From Parabacteroides sp. AM08-6 (GTDB taxonomy: Bacteria; Bacteroidota; Bacteroidia; Bacteroidales; Tannerellaceae), in assembly GCF_003473295.1 (NCBI RefSeq), contig NZ_QRMP01000001.1, positions 124,001 through 188,000 of the forward strand: a DNA stretch of 64,000 bases, in the 5' to 3' direction. Shown in pieces: positions 9,457 through 18,506 of this stretch (position 1 is its first letter; each line of letters opens with the position of its first letter). The notes under the pieces are model-generated. The model worked only from the letters and a program-made list of their open reading frames with translations. It had not been told where the DNA came from and made no database searches. A program made the translations under genes and the position numbers.

Positions 9457-11181
9457 TCAGTTGTCTATTTTTATTTGATGGACGTGCGAACCTTGTTCAT
9501 CATAGAGATGTACGGCACATGCCAGGCATGGGTCGAAGGAATGAATGGTACGAAGGATTTCGAGCGGTTGTTTCGGATCGTGGACCGGTGTGCCGATAAG
9601 GGAAGACTCGTAGGCGGAAAGGATGCCTTTTTCGTCTCGTGGGGAGGCATTCCAAGTGGTTGGAACTACCATTTGATAGTTTTTCACCTTCTTATCCTCA
9701 ATCACGATGAAGTGGGCGAGGGCACCACGGGGGGCTTCCGCGAGACCGACTCCTTGTGCATGTTTCGGCCATGTTTCCTTTTCCCACATATAATGGTTCA
9801 CCATACGGGAATCTCCATTTTCGAGGTTTTTGATAAGCTGCTCGTAGAACTCCAATGCCCAGTCGGCAGCCAATTTGCTTTCTAATCCGCGGGCAGCTGT
9901 GCGTCCAATAGTGGAGAAAAGTGCTTCGGGCGGCAAGTCGAGTTGCTTGAGTGTATTATCTATTAATGATTTCTGGGGTTCTTTTCCGGCAGCGTAAGCT
10001 ACAATCATTCGGGCGAGCGGACCGACTTCCATCGGTTCTTCTTTCCATCTGGGTGTTTTTATCCAACTATATTTATCTTCCACATTCAGATGGGTGTAAG
10101 GAGGACGCGGACCTGTGTAATTCAGGTTCGTTTCGCCTTCGTATGGGTGCAAACCTGCTTTATTACCTTGTGTGTAAGTGTACCAGGAATGGTAGATATA
10201 TTCCTTGATTTCTTCAGAGGAGTTAGCATCGACAGGGTGAACTTTTGTCAGGTCACGGTTCAGTACGATACCACGTGGTATTTTGTAGCTGTCTGTCGCT
10301 CCGTATTCGAACATCGGAAAGTCGCCATAAGAAAGATAATTGCTTACTCCACCCCCGATTTTAGTCCATTCATCTTTATAAACATTGGCAATCATCAGTA
10401 AATCGGGGATATAGACCTGGTCGATGAAAGTCTTGGCTTCCTGTAGTTTCTGTTTGACAAGAGCCAGTCGTTCGGTATTGACAGCATTGGCTTCGTTTAG
10501 GTCGATGGCACAAGGCATGCCGCCTACCAGGTAGTTTGGATGCGGGTTCTTGCCGCCGAATACGGCATGTACTTTCACAACCTCTTTCTGCCATTCCAAT
10601 GCTTCGAGATAATGAGCTGTAGCAATCAGGTTTTGTTCCGGAGTTAGTTTGTATGCCGGATGTCCCCAATAACCGTTGGCGAAAATGCCGAGTTGTCCGC
10701 TTCCGACAAATTTGGTCAGACGGTCTTTCTGGGCTGTGAAGTAACCAACTGAACTTTTCGGCCAGGGAGAAAGTTTCTGGGCAAGAGCGGATGCTTCTGC
10801 CGGGTCGGCTTTCAGGGCGGAAACAACGTCTACCCAGTCGAGTGCGTGTAGCTGGTAGAAATGTACGACATGGTCGTGCATGTACAGTACGGCTTCCATA
10901 ATGTTGCGAACCATCTGTGCATTGGGTGGGATAACGATATTGAAAGCATTTTCGACAGCTCGTACGGAACAGAGCGAGTGAATGGAAGTACATACACCGC
11001 AGACACGCCCTACAAATACCCAGACATCGCGCGGGTCACGGTCTCGTACAATTGTTTCGATGCCACGCACCATTGTACCGGAACTGAAAGCATCTTTGAT
11101 TTTGCCGTTTTCTATTTCTGCTTCTACCCGGAGATGGCCTTCTATACGGGTAAGAGGATCTACTACTATTCTTTCTGACAT
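9457..11181 (-). CDS. hyaB: [NiFe] hydrogenase large subunit
   Basis: A 574-residue catalytic subunit that splits H2 at the NiFe(CN)2CO site on the periplasmic side. The L1 motif GRVCGVCTSIHS lies near residue 60 and the L2 motif DPCLACAVH near the C-terminus, giving the four nickel-binding Cys. The tail LYDEQGSHVHQIKIDN after the His is what HyaD removes. It also contains GGMPCAIDL and APRGALAHFIVIEDKKVKNYQMVVPTTWN, typical of group 1. It has no signal peptide and must be co-exported with the Tat-carrying small subunit. It lies 12 bp after hyaA and 21 bp before hyaC. Length is normal for membrane-bound uptake enzymes. Confidence 0.97.
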   Translation of the reverse strand: MSERIVVDPLTRIEGHLRVEAEIENGKIKDAFSSGTMVRGIETIVRDRDPRDVWVFVGRVCGVCTSIHSLCSVRAVENAFNIVIPPNAQMVRNIMEAVLYMHDHVVHFYQLHALDWVDVVSALKADPAEASALAQKLSPWPKSSVGYFTAQKDRLTKFVGSGQLGIFANGYWGHPAYKLTPEQNLIATAHYLEALEWQKEVVKVHAVFGGKNPHPNYLVGGMPCAIDLNEANAVNTERLALVKQKLQEAKTFIDQVYIPDLLMIANVYKDEWTKIGGGVSNYLSYGDFPMFEYGATDSYKIPRGIVLNRDLTKVHPVDANSSEEIKEYIYHSWYTYTQGNKAGLHPYEGETNLNYTGPRPPYTHLNVEDKYSWIKTPRWKEEPMEVGPLARMIVAYAAGKEPQKSLIDNTLKQLDLPPEALFSTIGRTAARGLESKLAADWALEFYEQLIKNLENGDSRMVNHYMWEKETWPKHAQGVGLAEAPRGALAHFIVIEDKKVKNYQMVVPTTWNASPRDEKGILSAYESSLIGTPVHDPKQPLEILRTIHSFDPCLACAVHLYDEQGSHVHQIKIDN

Positions 11182-11193
11182 GGTATAAGGGGT

Positions 11194-12291
11194 TTAAATG
11201 TTAGATGTATCTTCCGGTTCATCGTTGTCGATTAACTCTTTTTTCCGGATATTGGTGGCTATGGCATGTACGGCAATACCGGCGGCTGTGGCAGCACCGA
11301 GTGCCAGGCCGATTTGGTCGGCAGTTGCTTCAATGCCGAAACCGTGTACGTCGGGCAGACGTTTATAGAACGGACTCATATCCCAGAAACCAGCTTCACT
11401 GCATCCAAGACAGGGATGCCCACTCTGGATAGGATAGCTTGTACTTTCATTCCATTTGATAATACCACAAGAGTTGTATGTGTTCGGACCTTTGCAACCT
11501 ACCTTATAGAGGCAATAACCACGTTTGGCATTTTCATCGTCGAAGCTTTCCACAAACAGGCCGGCGTCGAAATTGGCACGGCGGTAGCAGGTGTCGTGTA
11601 CACGGCGGTTGTAGAACATCTTCGGACGGCCAAGGGCATCGAGTTGCGGCATCCGGTCGTAAGTAAGCATATAAACAATGACACCGGTCATCACATCTGC
11701 AATAGGCGGACAACCTTGTACGTTCATTAAAGGTTTGCCCTTGATAAGTTTATGAATGGCTTTCGCACCTGTCGGATTTGGGTTTGCGGCTTGCACACAT
11801 CCGGCTGAAGCACAGTTTCCCCAAGCGATGATGGCTTTGGCGCCTTTGGCACATTCTTCCACAATCTGCATGGCACTTTTTCCGCCTACACAGCAGTAAC
11901 CTTCATCTTTTGTCGGAATGGAACCCTCAATCATCAGGATATATTCGCCCCAATATTTCTTCATGGTCTCTTCTTTGCATGCTTCGGCTTGGAAACCGGA
12001 GGCTGCCATCAGCGTCTCTGTGTAATCGAGAGAGATGTTGTCGAAAAGGAGATTGCCGACAGTGGGATGGTAGGAGCGGATGAACGATTCGCTACAGCAG
12101 GTGCATTCCTGTAAATGAAGCCAGATGACCGGAAGGCGGGGCTTCGTTTCCAGCGCTTTGACTACTTGTGCGACACCGGTGGATTCGAGTCCTATCAGTG
12201 CGGCTACCGTCGTACAGAATTTCAGAAAATCCCGGCGAGAAATGCCATTTCGGCGACATTCTTCGTAAACGGAGGGTCTTTTTTCTTCCAT
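11194..12291 (-). CDS. hyaA: [NiFe] hydrogenase small subunit, O2-tolerant type
   Basis: A 365-residue iron-sulfur subunit that wires the active site to cytochrome b. The leader has the Tat motif SRRDFLKFC at 18-26. The proximal-cluster ligands are C63, C65, C66, C160, C165 and C194, matching the six-Cys set C17/C19/C20/C115/C120/C149 of E. coli Hyd-1, so a [4Fe-3S] cluster is expected. Medial and distal cluster residues appear in RVHDTCYRRANF, YCLYKVGCKGPNTYNSC and HPCLGC. A C-terminal TM helix (about 325-350) anchors it in the membrane. First gene of hyaABC plus protease. A weak TATACTTG box lies 28 bp upstream, separated from hypE by a tandem repeat. Confidence 0.96.
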   Translation of the reverse strand: MEEKRPSVYEECRRNGISRRDFLKFCTTVAALIGLESTGVAQVVKALETKPRLPVIWLHLQECTCCSESFIRSYHPTVGNLLFDNISLDYTETLMAASGFQAEACKEETMKKYWGEYILMIEGSIPTKDEGYCCVGGKSAMQIVEECAKGAKAIIAWGNCASAGCVQAANPNPTGAKAIHKLIKGKPLMNVQGCPPIADVMTGVIVYMLTYDRMPQLDALGRPKMFYNRRVHDTCYRRANFDAGLFVESFDDENAKRGYCLYKVGCKGPNTYNSCGIIKWNESTSYPIQSGHPCLGCSEAGFWDMSPFYKRLPDVHGFGIEATADQIGLALGAATAAGIAVHAIATNIRKKELIDNDEPEDTSNI

Positions 12292-12319
12292 AATTGTAAT
12301 ATATTAGTTTTTCAATTTG

Positions 12320-12327
12320 CAAGTATA
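12320..12327 (-). promoter_or_regulatory. Possible -7 box of hyaA
   Basis: Minus strand TATACTTG, one mismatch from TAnnTTTG, 28 bp upstream of hyaA. If real, the structural genes can be transcribed separately from hypEDC. Confidence 0.35.
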
Positions 12328-12345
12328 CCGCCTGCCTTTTAGGGA

Positions 12346-12437
12346 GTCTTGCCTGGTGAAGCTGTTGCGCCTTACCTAGTGAAGCTACGGCGTCTTACCT
12401 GGTGAAACTATTGCGTCTTACCTGGTGACGCTGTTGC
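12346..12437. repeat. Four tandem 23-bp repeats between hypE and hyaA
   Basis: Direct repeats at 12346-12368, 12369-12391, 12392-12414 and 12415-12437, with a partial fifth (GTCTA) after. Each contains CTTACCTGGTGAAGCTGTTG with a few substitutions. They start 15 bp beyond the hypE stop, inside a polycistronic minus-strand region. No long palindrome is seen. They could be a processing or attenuation site between accessory and structural genes, or neutral sequence. Confidence 0.85.
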
Positions 12438-12452
12438 GTCTACCCTAAGGTT

Positions 12453-13493
12453 TTAACAGATACGAGGCAACTGTTCGCCGCTCAACATGTCTATAATCAG
12501 ATAGTTGCCGTATATTGTCTTCATCTTTACAATCGTATTGCCGGTGTCTGATACCCGACCGATTATAACAGCATCTTTCCCTTCCGGATAACGGTGCATG
12601 ACAGTCAGCGCTTTTTCCGCTTCGGCAGCCGGCAGGATTACCAAAACAAGTCCTTCGTTGGCTACATAGAGCGGGTCGAGGCCCAATATCTCCGAGGCGC
12701 CGCGTACGGCATCGGGTATAGGCAACGAGGCTTCGTCGAGAATGATTTCCATGCCTGCGGCTTGTGCTATTTCGTTCAATGTTCCGCTTACGCCTCCCCG
12801 TGTCGGGTCGCGCAGGACATGGACATCCTCTATATTTGTCAACAATCCGGAAATCATATTGTTTAACGAAATGGTGTCACTTTTCAGATTTGTTTCGAAA
12901 CCAAGACTTTCGCGGGCGGAAAGAATAGTAATGCCATGTACGCCGATTGGTCCGCTGCATATCACTACGTCATTGTCTTTTACACGATTAGGAGCGATGT
13001 GTATGTCTTTGGGAACGACTCCAATGCCACTTGTGTTGATAAACAGCTTATCACATTTCCCTCGTTCTACGACTTTCGTATCACCTGCAACAATCTGTAC
13101 ACCTGCCCGGTCGGCCGCTTTCTTCATGGACTGCACAATTCGGGTGAGGTCAGAAAGAGGCAATCCTTCTTCCAAGATAAATCCGGCGGTCAGGTATAAT
13201 GGATGTGCTCCGCAACAGGCCAAATCGTTTACAGTGCCATTTACTGCCAAGTCGCCAATATCTCCGCCCGGAAAGAAAATCGGGTCTACGACGAATGAAT
13301 CTGTCGAGTAGGCCATACGTCCGGTTTCCACGGGAAATACACATCCGTCGTGATCCTGTTCCAGCAGCGGATTGCGGAAGGCCGGGTAAAAAATGCTGCT
13401 TATCAGTTTATGTGTCATTCTCCCTCCGCCGCCGTGTGCCATCAATACGCAATCGGTGTCGTTGAAAGGAAGGGGACAGTTTGTTGTTATCAT
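12453..13493 (-). CDS. hypE: Hydrogenase maturation factor HypE
   Basis: A 346-residue ATP-dependent dehydratase that turns the thiocarbamoyl group on its C-terminal Cys into thiocyanate, the source of the active-site CN ligands. It belongs to the AIR synthase/PurM fold: MAHGGGGRMTHKLISSIF near the N-terminus, STDSFVVDPIFFPGGDIG, and VLRDPTRGGVSGTLNEIAQ. It ends exactly in PRIC, the conserved carbamoylation Cys tail. The start is 16 bp after the hypD stop. The 23-bp repeat array begins 15 bp after its stop. Partner of HypF, encoded divergently. Confidence 0.97.
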   Translation of the reverse strand: MITTNCPLPFNDTDCVLMAHGGGGRMTHKLISSIFYPAFRNPLLEQDHDGCVFPVETGRMAYSTDSFVVDPIFFPGGDIGDLAVNGTVNDLACCGAHPLYLTAGFILEEGLPLSDLTRIVQSMKKAADRAGVQIVAGDTKVVERGKCDKLFINTSGIGVVPKDIHIAPNRVKDNDVVICSGPIGVHGITILSARESLGFETNLKSDTISLNNMISGLLTNIEDVHVLRDPTRGGVSGTLNEIAQAAGMEIILDEASLPIPDAVRGASEILGLDPLYVANEGLVLVILPAAEAEKALTVMHRYPEGKDAVIIGRVSDTGNTIVKMKTIYGNYLIIDMLSGEQLPRIC

Positions 13494-13509
13494 TGTTCAG
13501 TCGTTTATT

Positions 13510-14589
13510 TTATCTGTATTTATAATATGCCGCGCAAACGCCTTCTGTTGATACCATCGGAGCTCCGAATGGATGTTCCGGAGTACAACGGGTACCAAAG
13601 AATGGACAGTCGGTTGTTTGTTTTGTTCCTCTCATAATCTTTCCGGCAATACATTCGGATACAATATCTTTTTTGTCCGGGTGGAAATTAAATTTCGTTC
13701 GGGAGGAATAACGGTCGAATGTCTGCCGGATTTGTAAACCGCTGTTTGGGATAATACCGATTCCTCTCCATTCTTGGTCGCAGGGTTCTAATATTTCGTT
13801 TATCAGATTTCTGGCTGCGGGATTGCCATTTTCGGGAACGGCGCGTTTGTAGGTGTTCTCTACTGTATAAGTCCCTGTTTCCAGCTGGAGCAGGCAACGA
13901 TAGATACCATATAATAAGTCCACCGGTTCAAAACCTGTGACAACCATTGGAGTCTTGTATTTTTCCGCCAGACGGTAATATTCCTTGTTTCCGGTTACGG
14001 CACAAACATGACCGGCAGTCAGGAAACCGTTTACTTTGCATTCCGGGTCGGACAGTATTGCTTCGATAGCCGGCGGTACGGTAAATAAAGAGGTTAATAA
14101 AGAAAAGTTTGTCAGCCCCCTGCGTTGCGCTTCTTTTAATGCCATCATGTGAACCGGAGCTGTTGTTTCGAATCCAATGGCAAAAAACACGATTTCTTTG
14201 TCAGGCTCAGTGCCGGCCAGCTCGACTGCATCCAAAGGGGAATACATCATGCGCACATCGGCTCCGTGTGCTTTGACTTGCATCAAATCTTCCCGGCTTC
14301 CCGGAACACGCATCATATCGCCGAATGAAGCCAAAATAACATCAGGACGTTTCGCTAATTCCAAAGCTTGGTCGATAATTTCTATCGGAGTTACACATAC
14401 CGGACAACCTGGACCATGAAGCAATTTTACCTTTTCCGGCAACATTTCTTCCAGTCGGTAGCGGGCGATGGAGTGTGTCTGTCCTCCGCATATCTCCATG
14501 ATATGCCAAGGGTGTGTCACTATTTTCCGGATTGCCCGGACGAGTGATTGGACTTGTTCTTTGTTTCTGTATTCGTCGACGTATTTCAT
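13510..14589 (-). CDS. hypD: Hydrogenase maturation factor HypD
   Basis: A 359-residue [4Fe-4S] scaffold on which, with HypC, the Fe(CN)2CO moiety is built. Visible: WHIMEICGGQTHSIARY near residue 35, LLHGPGCPVCVTP, a mid-protein FFAIGFETTAPVHMMAL and GFLTAGHVCAVTG, and a C-terminal Cys-rich part (CPFFGTRCTPEHPFG, VSTEGVCAAYY). The frame is open to a TTG at 14610 that overlaps hypC, but ATG 14589 gives the canonical MKYVDEYRNKEQV start 10 bp past hypC and is chosen. Part of hypCDE. Confidence 0.96.
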   Translation of the reverse strand: MKYVDEYRNKEQVQSLVRAIRKIVTHPWHIMEICGGQTHSIARYRLEEMLPEKVKLLHGPGCPVCVTPIEIIDQALELAKRPDVILASFGDMMRVPGSREDLMQVKAHGADVRMMYSPLDAVELAGTEPDKEIVFFAIGFETTAPVHMMALKEAQRRGLTNFSLLTSLFTVPPAIEAILSDPECKVNGFLTAGHVCAVTGNKEYYRLAEKYKTPMVVTGFEPVDLLYGIYRCLLQLETGTYTVENTYKRAVPENGNPAARNLINEILEPCDQEWRGIGIIPNSGLQIRQTFDRYSSRTKFNFHPDKKDIVSECIAGKIMRGTKQTTDCPFFGTRCTPEHPFGAPMVSTEGVCAAYYKYR

Positions 14590-14599
14590 CTTGCAATTG

Positions 14600-14830
14600 T
14601 CAGTTATCAATTGTCAATTTCTTGAGATCTTCCAATGTCTCTTCGGCTTCTTTTGCATTGAGTACGGAAATGGCCATTCCTGCATGGGCCAAAATGTAGT
14701 CGCCTTCGGAAGCGTCTACCCATTGGATACAGATATTCTTTACAATTCCACTGAAATCTACTTTAGCCATTGTAAGTTCCGGAATAGAACGGTCGATATG
14801 TAGTATTTTCCCAGGTATAGCCAGACACAT
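14600..14830 (-). CDS. hypC: Hydrogenase maturation chaperone HypC/HupF
   Basis: A 76-residue chaperone that carries the iron moiety with HypD and delivers it to the HyaB precursor. It starts MCLAIPGKIL, with the essential Cys2 exposed after removal of Met1, and contains VGDYIL-like GDYILAHAGMAISVLNAKEAEETL. First gene of the minus-strand hyp run; a TACTTTTG box at 14864-14871 lies 34 bp upstream. Confidence 0.97.
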   Translation of the reverse strand: MCLAIPGKILHIDRSIPELTMAKVDFSGIVKNICIQWVDASEGDYILAHAGMAISVLNAKEAEETLEDLKKLTIDN

Positions 14831-14863
14831 ATTATTAAAATGATTGTTATATTTTTATAACTT

Positions 14864-14871
14864 CAAAAGTA
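14864..14871 (-). promoter_or_regulatory. -7 box of hypCDE
   Basis: Minus strand TACTTTTG (TAnnTTTG), 33 bp upstream of the hypC ATG, in the divergent hypC/hypF spacer. Confidence 0.6.
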
Positions 14872-14971
14872 GAGATAATGTTTTGGATTAAACGTGGAAA
14901 CTCAAACATTTCTATCTATAGTGTATATAGATTTAATTTATGAAGGTAATAGAAAATAGCCATTGTACCGG

Positions 14972-15003
14972 TTTGCTTATTCTGCGGAAAGAGTCTATAT
15001 TTG
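14972..15003 (+). promoter_or_regulatory. Promoter of hypFAB
   Basis: TTTG at 14972-14975, a 20-bp spacer, then TATATTTG at 14996-15003: a full match to the Bacteroides -33/-7 consensus. The expected transcript start near 15010 rules out the upstream start of the open frame (14963) and selects ATG 15023 for hypF. Confidence 0.75.
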
Positions 15004-15022
15004 TCCGAAAGCAGAAGAAAAC

Positions 15023-17332
15023 ATGAAGCGTGCGGAAGTGAAAGTAACAGTTTTGACAGTTTACGGTTTGGTACAAGGTGTCGGCTTTCGCCCTTTTATC
15101 TATAAGATAGCGAAAGAGATGGGAATAAAGGGAGAGGTGGACAACCGGAATAACGGAGTCTGTATCCGGGCCGTTTTAACACCGGAGTTGCGCGAATGTT
15201 TTGTTGCCCGTATCCGTAATGAACATCCTCCGGTTGCTTTTATTCATCGGATAGATGTCAAGGAAGCGGAAATACAAGTTCCATATACGGATTTTACCAT
15301 AACTCCCAGCTATTCTGAGTCGGATGAAGTGACGCAAGTCGCTCCGGATATTGCTGTTTGTCCTGAATGTTTGCGCGATAGAGAGCAGCAGCAACATCGT
15401 TTGCATTATCCTTTTATCAATTGTACCCACTGCGGTCCTCGTTTCTCCATTATCAGCGATTTACCTTATGACAGAGAGCGGACAACGATGGCGGGATTTG
15501 AAATGTGCCAGGATTGTCGGAAAGAATATATGGAAATGACCAATCGTCGTTTTCATGCGCAGCCGGTTGCTTGTAATCATTGTGGCCCTGTTTACTATGC
15601 TTCGTATAATAACGTGAAACTAACTGAATATGAAAAGTTGTTGCAACTCTCTTCCCGCTTACTTCGTGAAGGTGAAGTGATTGCGGCAAAAGGTATTGGA
15701 GGATATCATTTGATATGCGATGCCACAAATGAAAAGGCGGTGAATCGCTTGCGTGAAATCAAATTGCGTGACAGCAAGCCCTTTGCAGTTATGTTTCGGG
15801 ACATAGCGCAATTGAAAGATTATACAAATGTGAATGTTGCGGAAGAGGAAGCATTGTTTTCATGGCGTCGTCCTATAGTCTTGCTCAAGCAACGAAGGGC
15901 TTTGGCTTCAGGTGTCAATCCGGGGATGAAAACTTTAGGTTGTATGCTCCCTTATATGCCGGTTCATTATGATTGGTTTGAACATGTAGATACGCCGGCT
16001 TTGGTGATGACAAGCGGGAATTTGAGTGACTTGCCGATTGCCATCACACCTGAAGAAGCAGAAATGCAGTTGTTCGGCAAAGTTGCTCTGATTTTGCATC
16101 ATAACCGGGATATTCGTAACCGGGTGGACGATTCTGTTTTACAGGTTTGCGGAAATCAAGCCTGCCTGATACGTCGTTCACGGGGATATGTGCCTGAACC
16201 TATCTTTGCGGATGTTCTGGTAGAAGGCCTTCTGGCTTTCGGAGCCGAAAAGGTGAATACTTTTGCGCTGGGGAAAGGAGATACAATCTTGCAGAGTCAG
16301 TATATAGGAGATTTGAAGAATTGGGAAACGTTTAGTTTTTATACAGAATCACTGACCCGTTTCCGGAAACTTTTTCGTTTTACGCCTTCGTATCTGGTCT
16401 GTGATTTACATCCGGATTATCTCTCTTCGCGTGAAGCGGAACGTATTGCAGCAGAGACTGATATCCCTTTATTGAAAGTTCAGCATCATCATGCCCATGC
16501 AGCGGCTTGTATGTTGGAATATGGTTTGTATCAACCGGTTATAGCTTTTGTTCTGGACGGAACAGGCTTGGGGGATGACGGAAAAGTATGGGGAGGTGAA
16601 GTTTTTCTTTGTGACCGTCGTTCCTACCGTCGACTTGCGCATTTAGAATATATTCCGTTGCCCGGAGGTGATAAGGCCTCTATTGAACCTTGGCGTATGG
16701 CTGTGGCTTGTCTTTGGCATTATTTTGGTGAGAATATCCCTTTTCCGGATGGTTTCGTGGAACGGATAGGTACACAAAAAATATCTATGCTTTTGAAAAT
16801 GATGCAACAAGGAGTGAATACACCTTATACCTCCAGTGCCGGCCGCCTGTTTGATGCGATAGCATCTCTTTTGGGAGTGTGCGATGTATCCACGCATCAG
16901 GCGGAAGCTCCGGTCCTGTTAGAACAATTGGCTTCCGATGAACTCTTTGCGTATTATCCGGTTATAATAGAAGAAGGGAATATTTCTTTCCGTCCTGTTT
17001 TTGAAGGTTTGTTGGATGACTTGAAATCGGGAGTTTCATCTGCCGAGTTGTCTGCTCGTTTTCATAACTCGATTGCTTATATGTTATTGGAAAGAGCTAA
17101 ATTGTTTTTGAAGCAAACAGGAGCTATGCAAGTGGTATTATCCGGTGGTTGCTTCCAGAACAAACGGTTGACGGAACATTTGCAACAACTGTTTGCTGCC
17201 GAAAATATCCCTTTATATGTGCCGGGACGCATTCCTTGCAATGATGGGGGGATTTCGGTAGGACAATTGGCCATTGCTGCTTCCAATCAAGCTGTTCGGA
17301 GATGTGAATCGATTTCGGTCGGACATTTCTAA
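15023..17332 (+). CDS. hypF: Carbamoyltransferase HypF
   Basis: A 769-residue enzyme that uses carbamoyl phosphate and ATP to carbamoylate the HypE C-terminal Cys. Domains in order: acylphosphatase-like (GLVQGVGFRPFIYKIAKEMG, about 10-90); two zinc fingers from four CxxC pairs (CPECLRD, CTHCGPRFS, CQDCRKEY, CNHCGP, about 110-190); a YrdC-like domain (GIGGYHLICDATNE, MTSGNLSDLPI, about 200-380); and a Kae1-like carbamoyltransferase domain (HHHAHAAACMLEYG, FVLDGTGLGDDG, LSGGCFQNKRL). Start chosen by the promoter at 14972-15003. Usual family length. First gene of hypFAB, divergent from hypCDE. Confidence 0.97.
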   Translation: MKRAEVKVTVLTVYGLVQGVGFRPFIYKIAKEMGIKGEVDNRNNGVCIRAVLTPELRECFVARIRNEHPPVAFIHRIDVKEAEIQVPYTDFTITPSYSESDEVTQVAPDIAVCPECLRDREQQQHRLHYPFINCTHCGPRFSIISDLPYDRERTTMAGFEMCQDCRKEYMEMTNRRFHAQPVACNHCGPVYYASYNNVKLTEYEKLLQLSSRLLREGEVIAAKGIGGYHLICDATNEKAVNRLREIKLRDSKPFAVMFRDIAQLKDYTNVNVAEEEALFSWRRPIVLLKQRRALASGVNPGMKTLGCMLPYMPVHYDWFEHVDTPALVMTSGNLSDLPIAITPEEAEMQLFGKVALILHHNRDIRNRVDDSVLQVCGNQACLIRRSRGYVPEPIFADVLVEGLLAFGAEKVNTFALGKGDTILQSQYIGDLKNWETFSFYTESLTRFRKLFRFTPSYLVCDLHPDYLSSREAERIAAETDIPLLKVQHHHAHAAACMLEYGLYQPVIAFVLDGTGLGDDGKVWGGEVFLCDRRSYRRLAHLEYIPLPGGDKASIEPWRMAVACLWHYFGENIPFPDGFVERIGTQKISMLLKMMQQGVNTPYTSSAGRLFDAIASLLGVCDVSTHQAEAPVLLEQLASDELFAYYPVIIEEGNISFRPVFEGLLDDLKSGVSSAELSARFHNSIAYMLLERAKLFLKQTGAMQVVLSGGCFQNKRLTEHLQQLFAAENIPLYVPGRIPCNDGGISVGQLAIAASNQAVRRCESISVGHF

Positions 17333-17363
17333 CTATTTGGAAAATTATAAATATGAATAGGAA

Positions 17364-17705
17364 ATGCACGAACTATCAATAGCTCAAAGTATAGTAGAAC
17401 TGGCGGAGCAACAAGCTTTAGACCATCATTCTTCATATATCGAAGAGGTCGAACTTGAAATAGGCCGTTTGGCCGGAGTTGAGTTGCAGACACTCGAATT
17501 TGCAATAGAGAGTGCTGTAAAAGGAACTTTACTGGAAAAGGCAGTTATCGTTTACCGTTATATAGACGGTGAAGGACGATGTGCAGAATGTGAAGCACTT
17601 TTTCCGATGGAGGTATTATTTTCTCCTTGTCCGGTCTGTGGTTCCTATTTTGTTAAAATAGAAAAAGGGAAAGAACTTCGAATAAAATCAATTGTTATAA
17701 AATAA
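17364..17705 (+). CDS. hypA: Nickel metallochaperone HypA
   Basis: A 113-residue nickel carrier that works with HypB to load Ni into the large subunit. The N-terminus MHELSIAQSIVELAEQQA supplies the Ni-binding His2 and Glu3; the zinc site is CAEC followed by CPVC in the C-terminal third. It sits 31 bp after hypF and 11 bp before hypB, so the three are one operon. Confidence 0.96.
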   Translation: MHELSIAQSIVELAEQQALDHHSSYIEEVELEIGRLAGVELQTLEFAIESAVKGTLLEKAVIVYRYIDGEGRCAECEALFPMEVLFSPCPVCGSYFVKIEKGKELRIKSIVIK

Positions 17706-17716
17706 AACAAACGCTT

Positions 17717-18469
17717 ATGTGTGGAACTTGCGGATGCGGAGAGCATCACCATCATCACGAGCATGACCACGAACATGGTCATGGCCACCAGCATCCTCAT
17801 CATCATGATGAAAGGATAGTTATTAATTTGGAACAAGATATTCTTCAGCGTAATAACCTGCTGGCCGAACGTAATCGCGGTTATTTTGAGGCCAAACATA
17901 TTTTTTGTCTGAACCTGATGAGTTCGCCGGGTTCAGGTAAAACTTCTTTATTGGAAGAAACTGTTCGCCGTCTGAAGGAAAAACATCCTCTATATGTCGT
18001 TGAAGGAGACCAACAGACCTCGAACGATGCCGACCGTATTGCTGCTTTAGACATTCCTGTTTTTCAAGTGAATACCGGAACCGGTTGTCATCTGGAAGCC
18101 GATATGGTGAACCATGCAGTCAAACATTTAGCCCCAGTAGACAATTCTATCCTTTTTATTGAGAATGTGGGTAATCTGGTTTGTCCGGCCATGTTTAATC
18201 TTGGCGAGGCAAAAAAAGTGGTTATAGTCAGCACTACTGAAGGTGATGATAAGCCATTGAAATATCCGCATATCTTTGTGGAGGCAGATGTCTGCATTAT
18301 TAATAAGGTAGATTTGGCTCCTTATTTGGATACGGATGTGGAAGTCTTACGTAAAAATATTTTAAACGTAAATCATCACATGCAAATATTCGAAGTTTCG
18401 GCAACGAAGGGAACCGGAATGGAAGCTTGGTGTAACTGGTTGACGGATGAATGTACAAAATGTAAATAA
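17717..18469 (+). CDS. hypB: Nickel-handling GTPase HypB
   Basis: A 250-residue SIMIBI-class GTPase that drives Ni transfer to the hydrogenase. The N-terminus MCGTCGCGEH carries the high-affinity Cys site and is followed by a His-rich stretch (14 His within about 22 residues), likely a nickel store. G motifs: MSSPGSGKTSLLEE (P-loop), VVEGDQQTSNDADR, FIENVGNLVCPA and NKVDLAPYL. The His run is rich in CAT/CAC codons but lies inside a full-length gene. Last gene of hypFAB. Confidence 0.97.
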   Translation: MCGTCGCGEHHHHHEHDHEHGHGHQHPHHHDERIVINLEQDILQRNNLLAERNRGYFEAKHIFCLNLMSSPGSGKTSLLEETVRRLKEKHPLYVVEGDQQTSNDADRIAALDIPVFQVNTGTGCHLEADMVNHAVKHLAPVDNSILFIENVGNLVCPAMFNLGEAKKVVIVSTTEGDDKPLKYPHIFVEADVCIINKVDLAPYLDTDVEVLRKNILNVNHHMQIFEVSATKGTGMEAWCNWLTDECTKCK

Positions 18470-18506
18470 ATCACCTTGTGTTTGATGAATAAACGGATAA
18501 ATAAGC

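Noticed and set aside
10376..10993. 205-codon open frame overlapping hyaB
   Set aside because: Same strand but another frame of a certain gene; Arg/Ser-rich composition typical of an out-of-frame read.
12346..12437. CRISPR-like array
   Set aside because: Units are directly adjacent without unique spacers, only four copies, and no cas genes are present; the other three arrays fail for the same reason.
17744..17812. His codon cluster in hypB as another His attenuator
   Set aside because: It is the nickel-binding His-rich N-terminus of a full-length HypB, with no terminator or his gene following.
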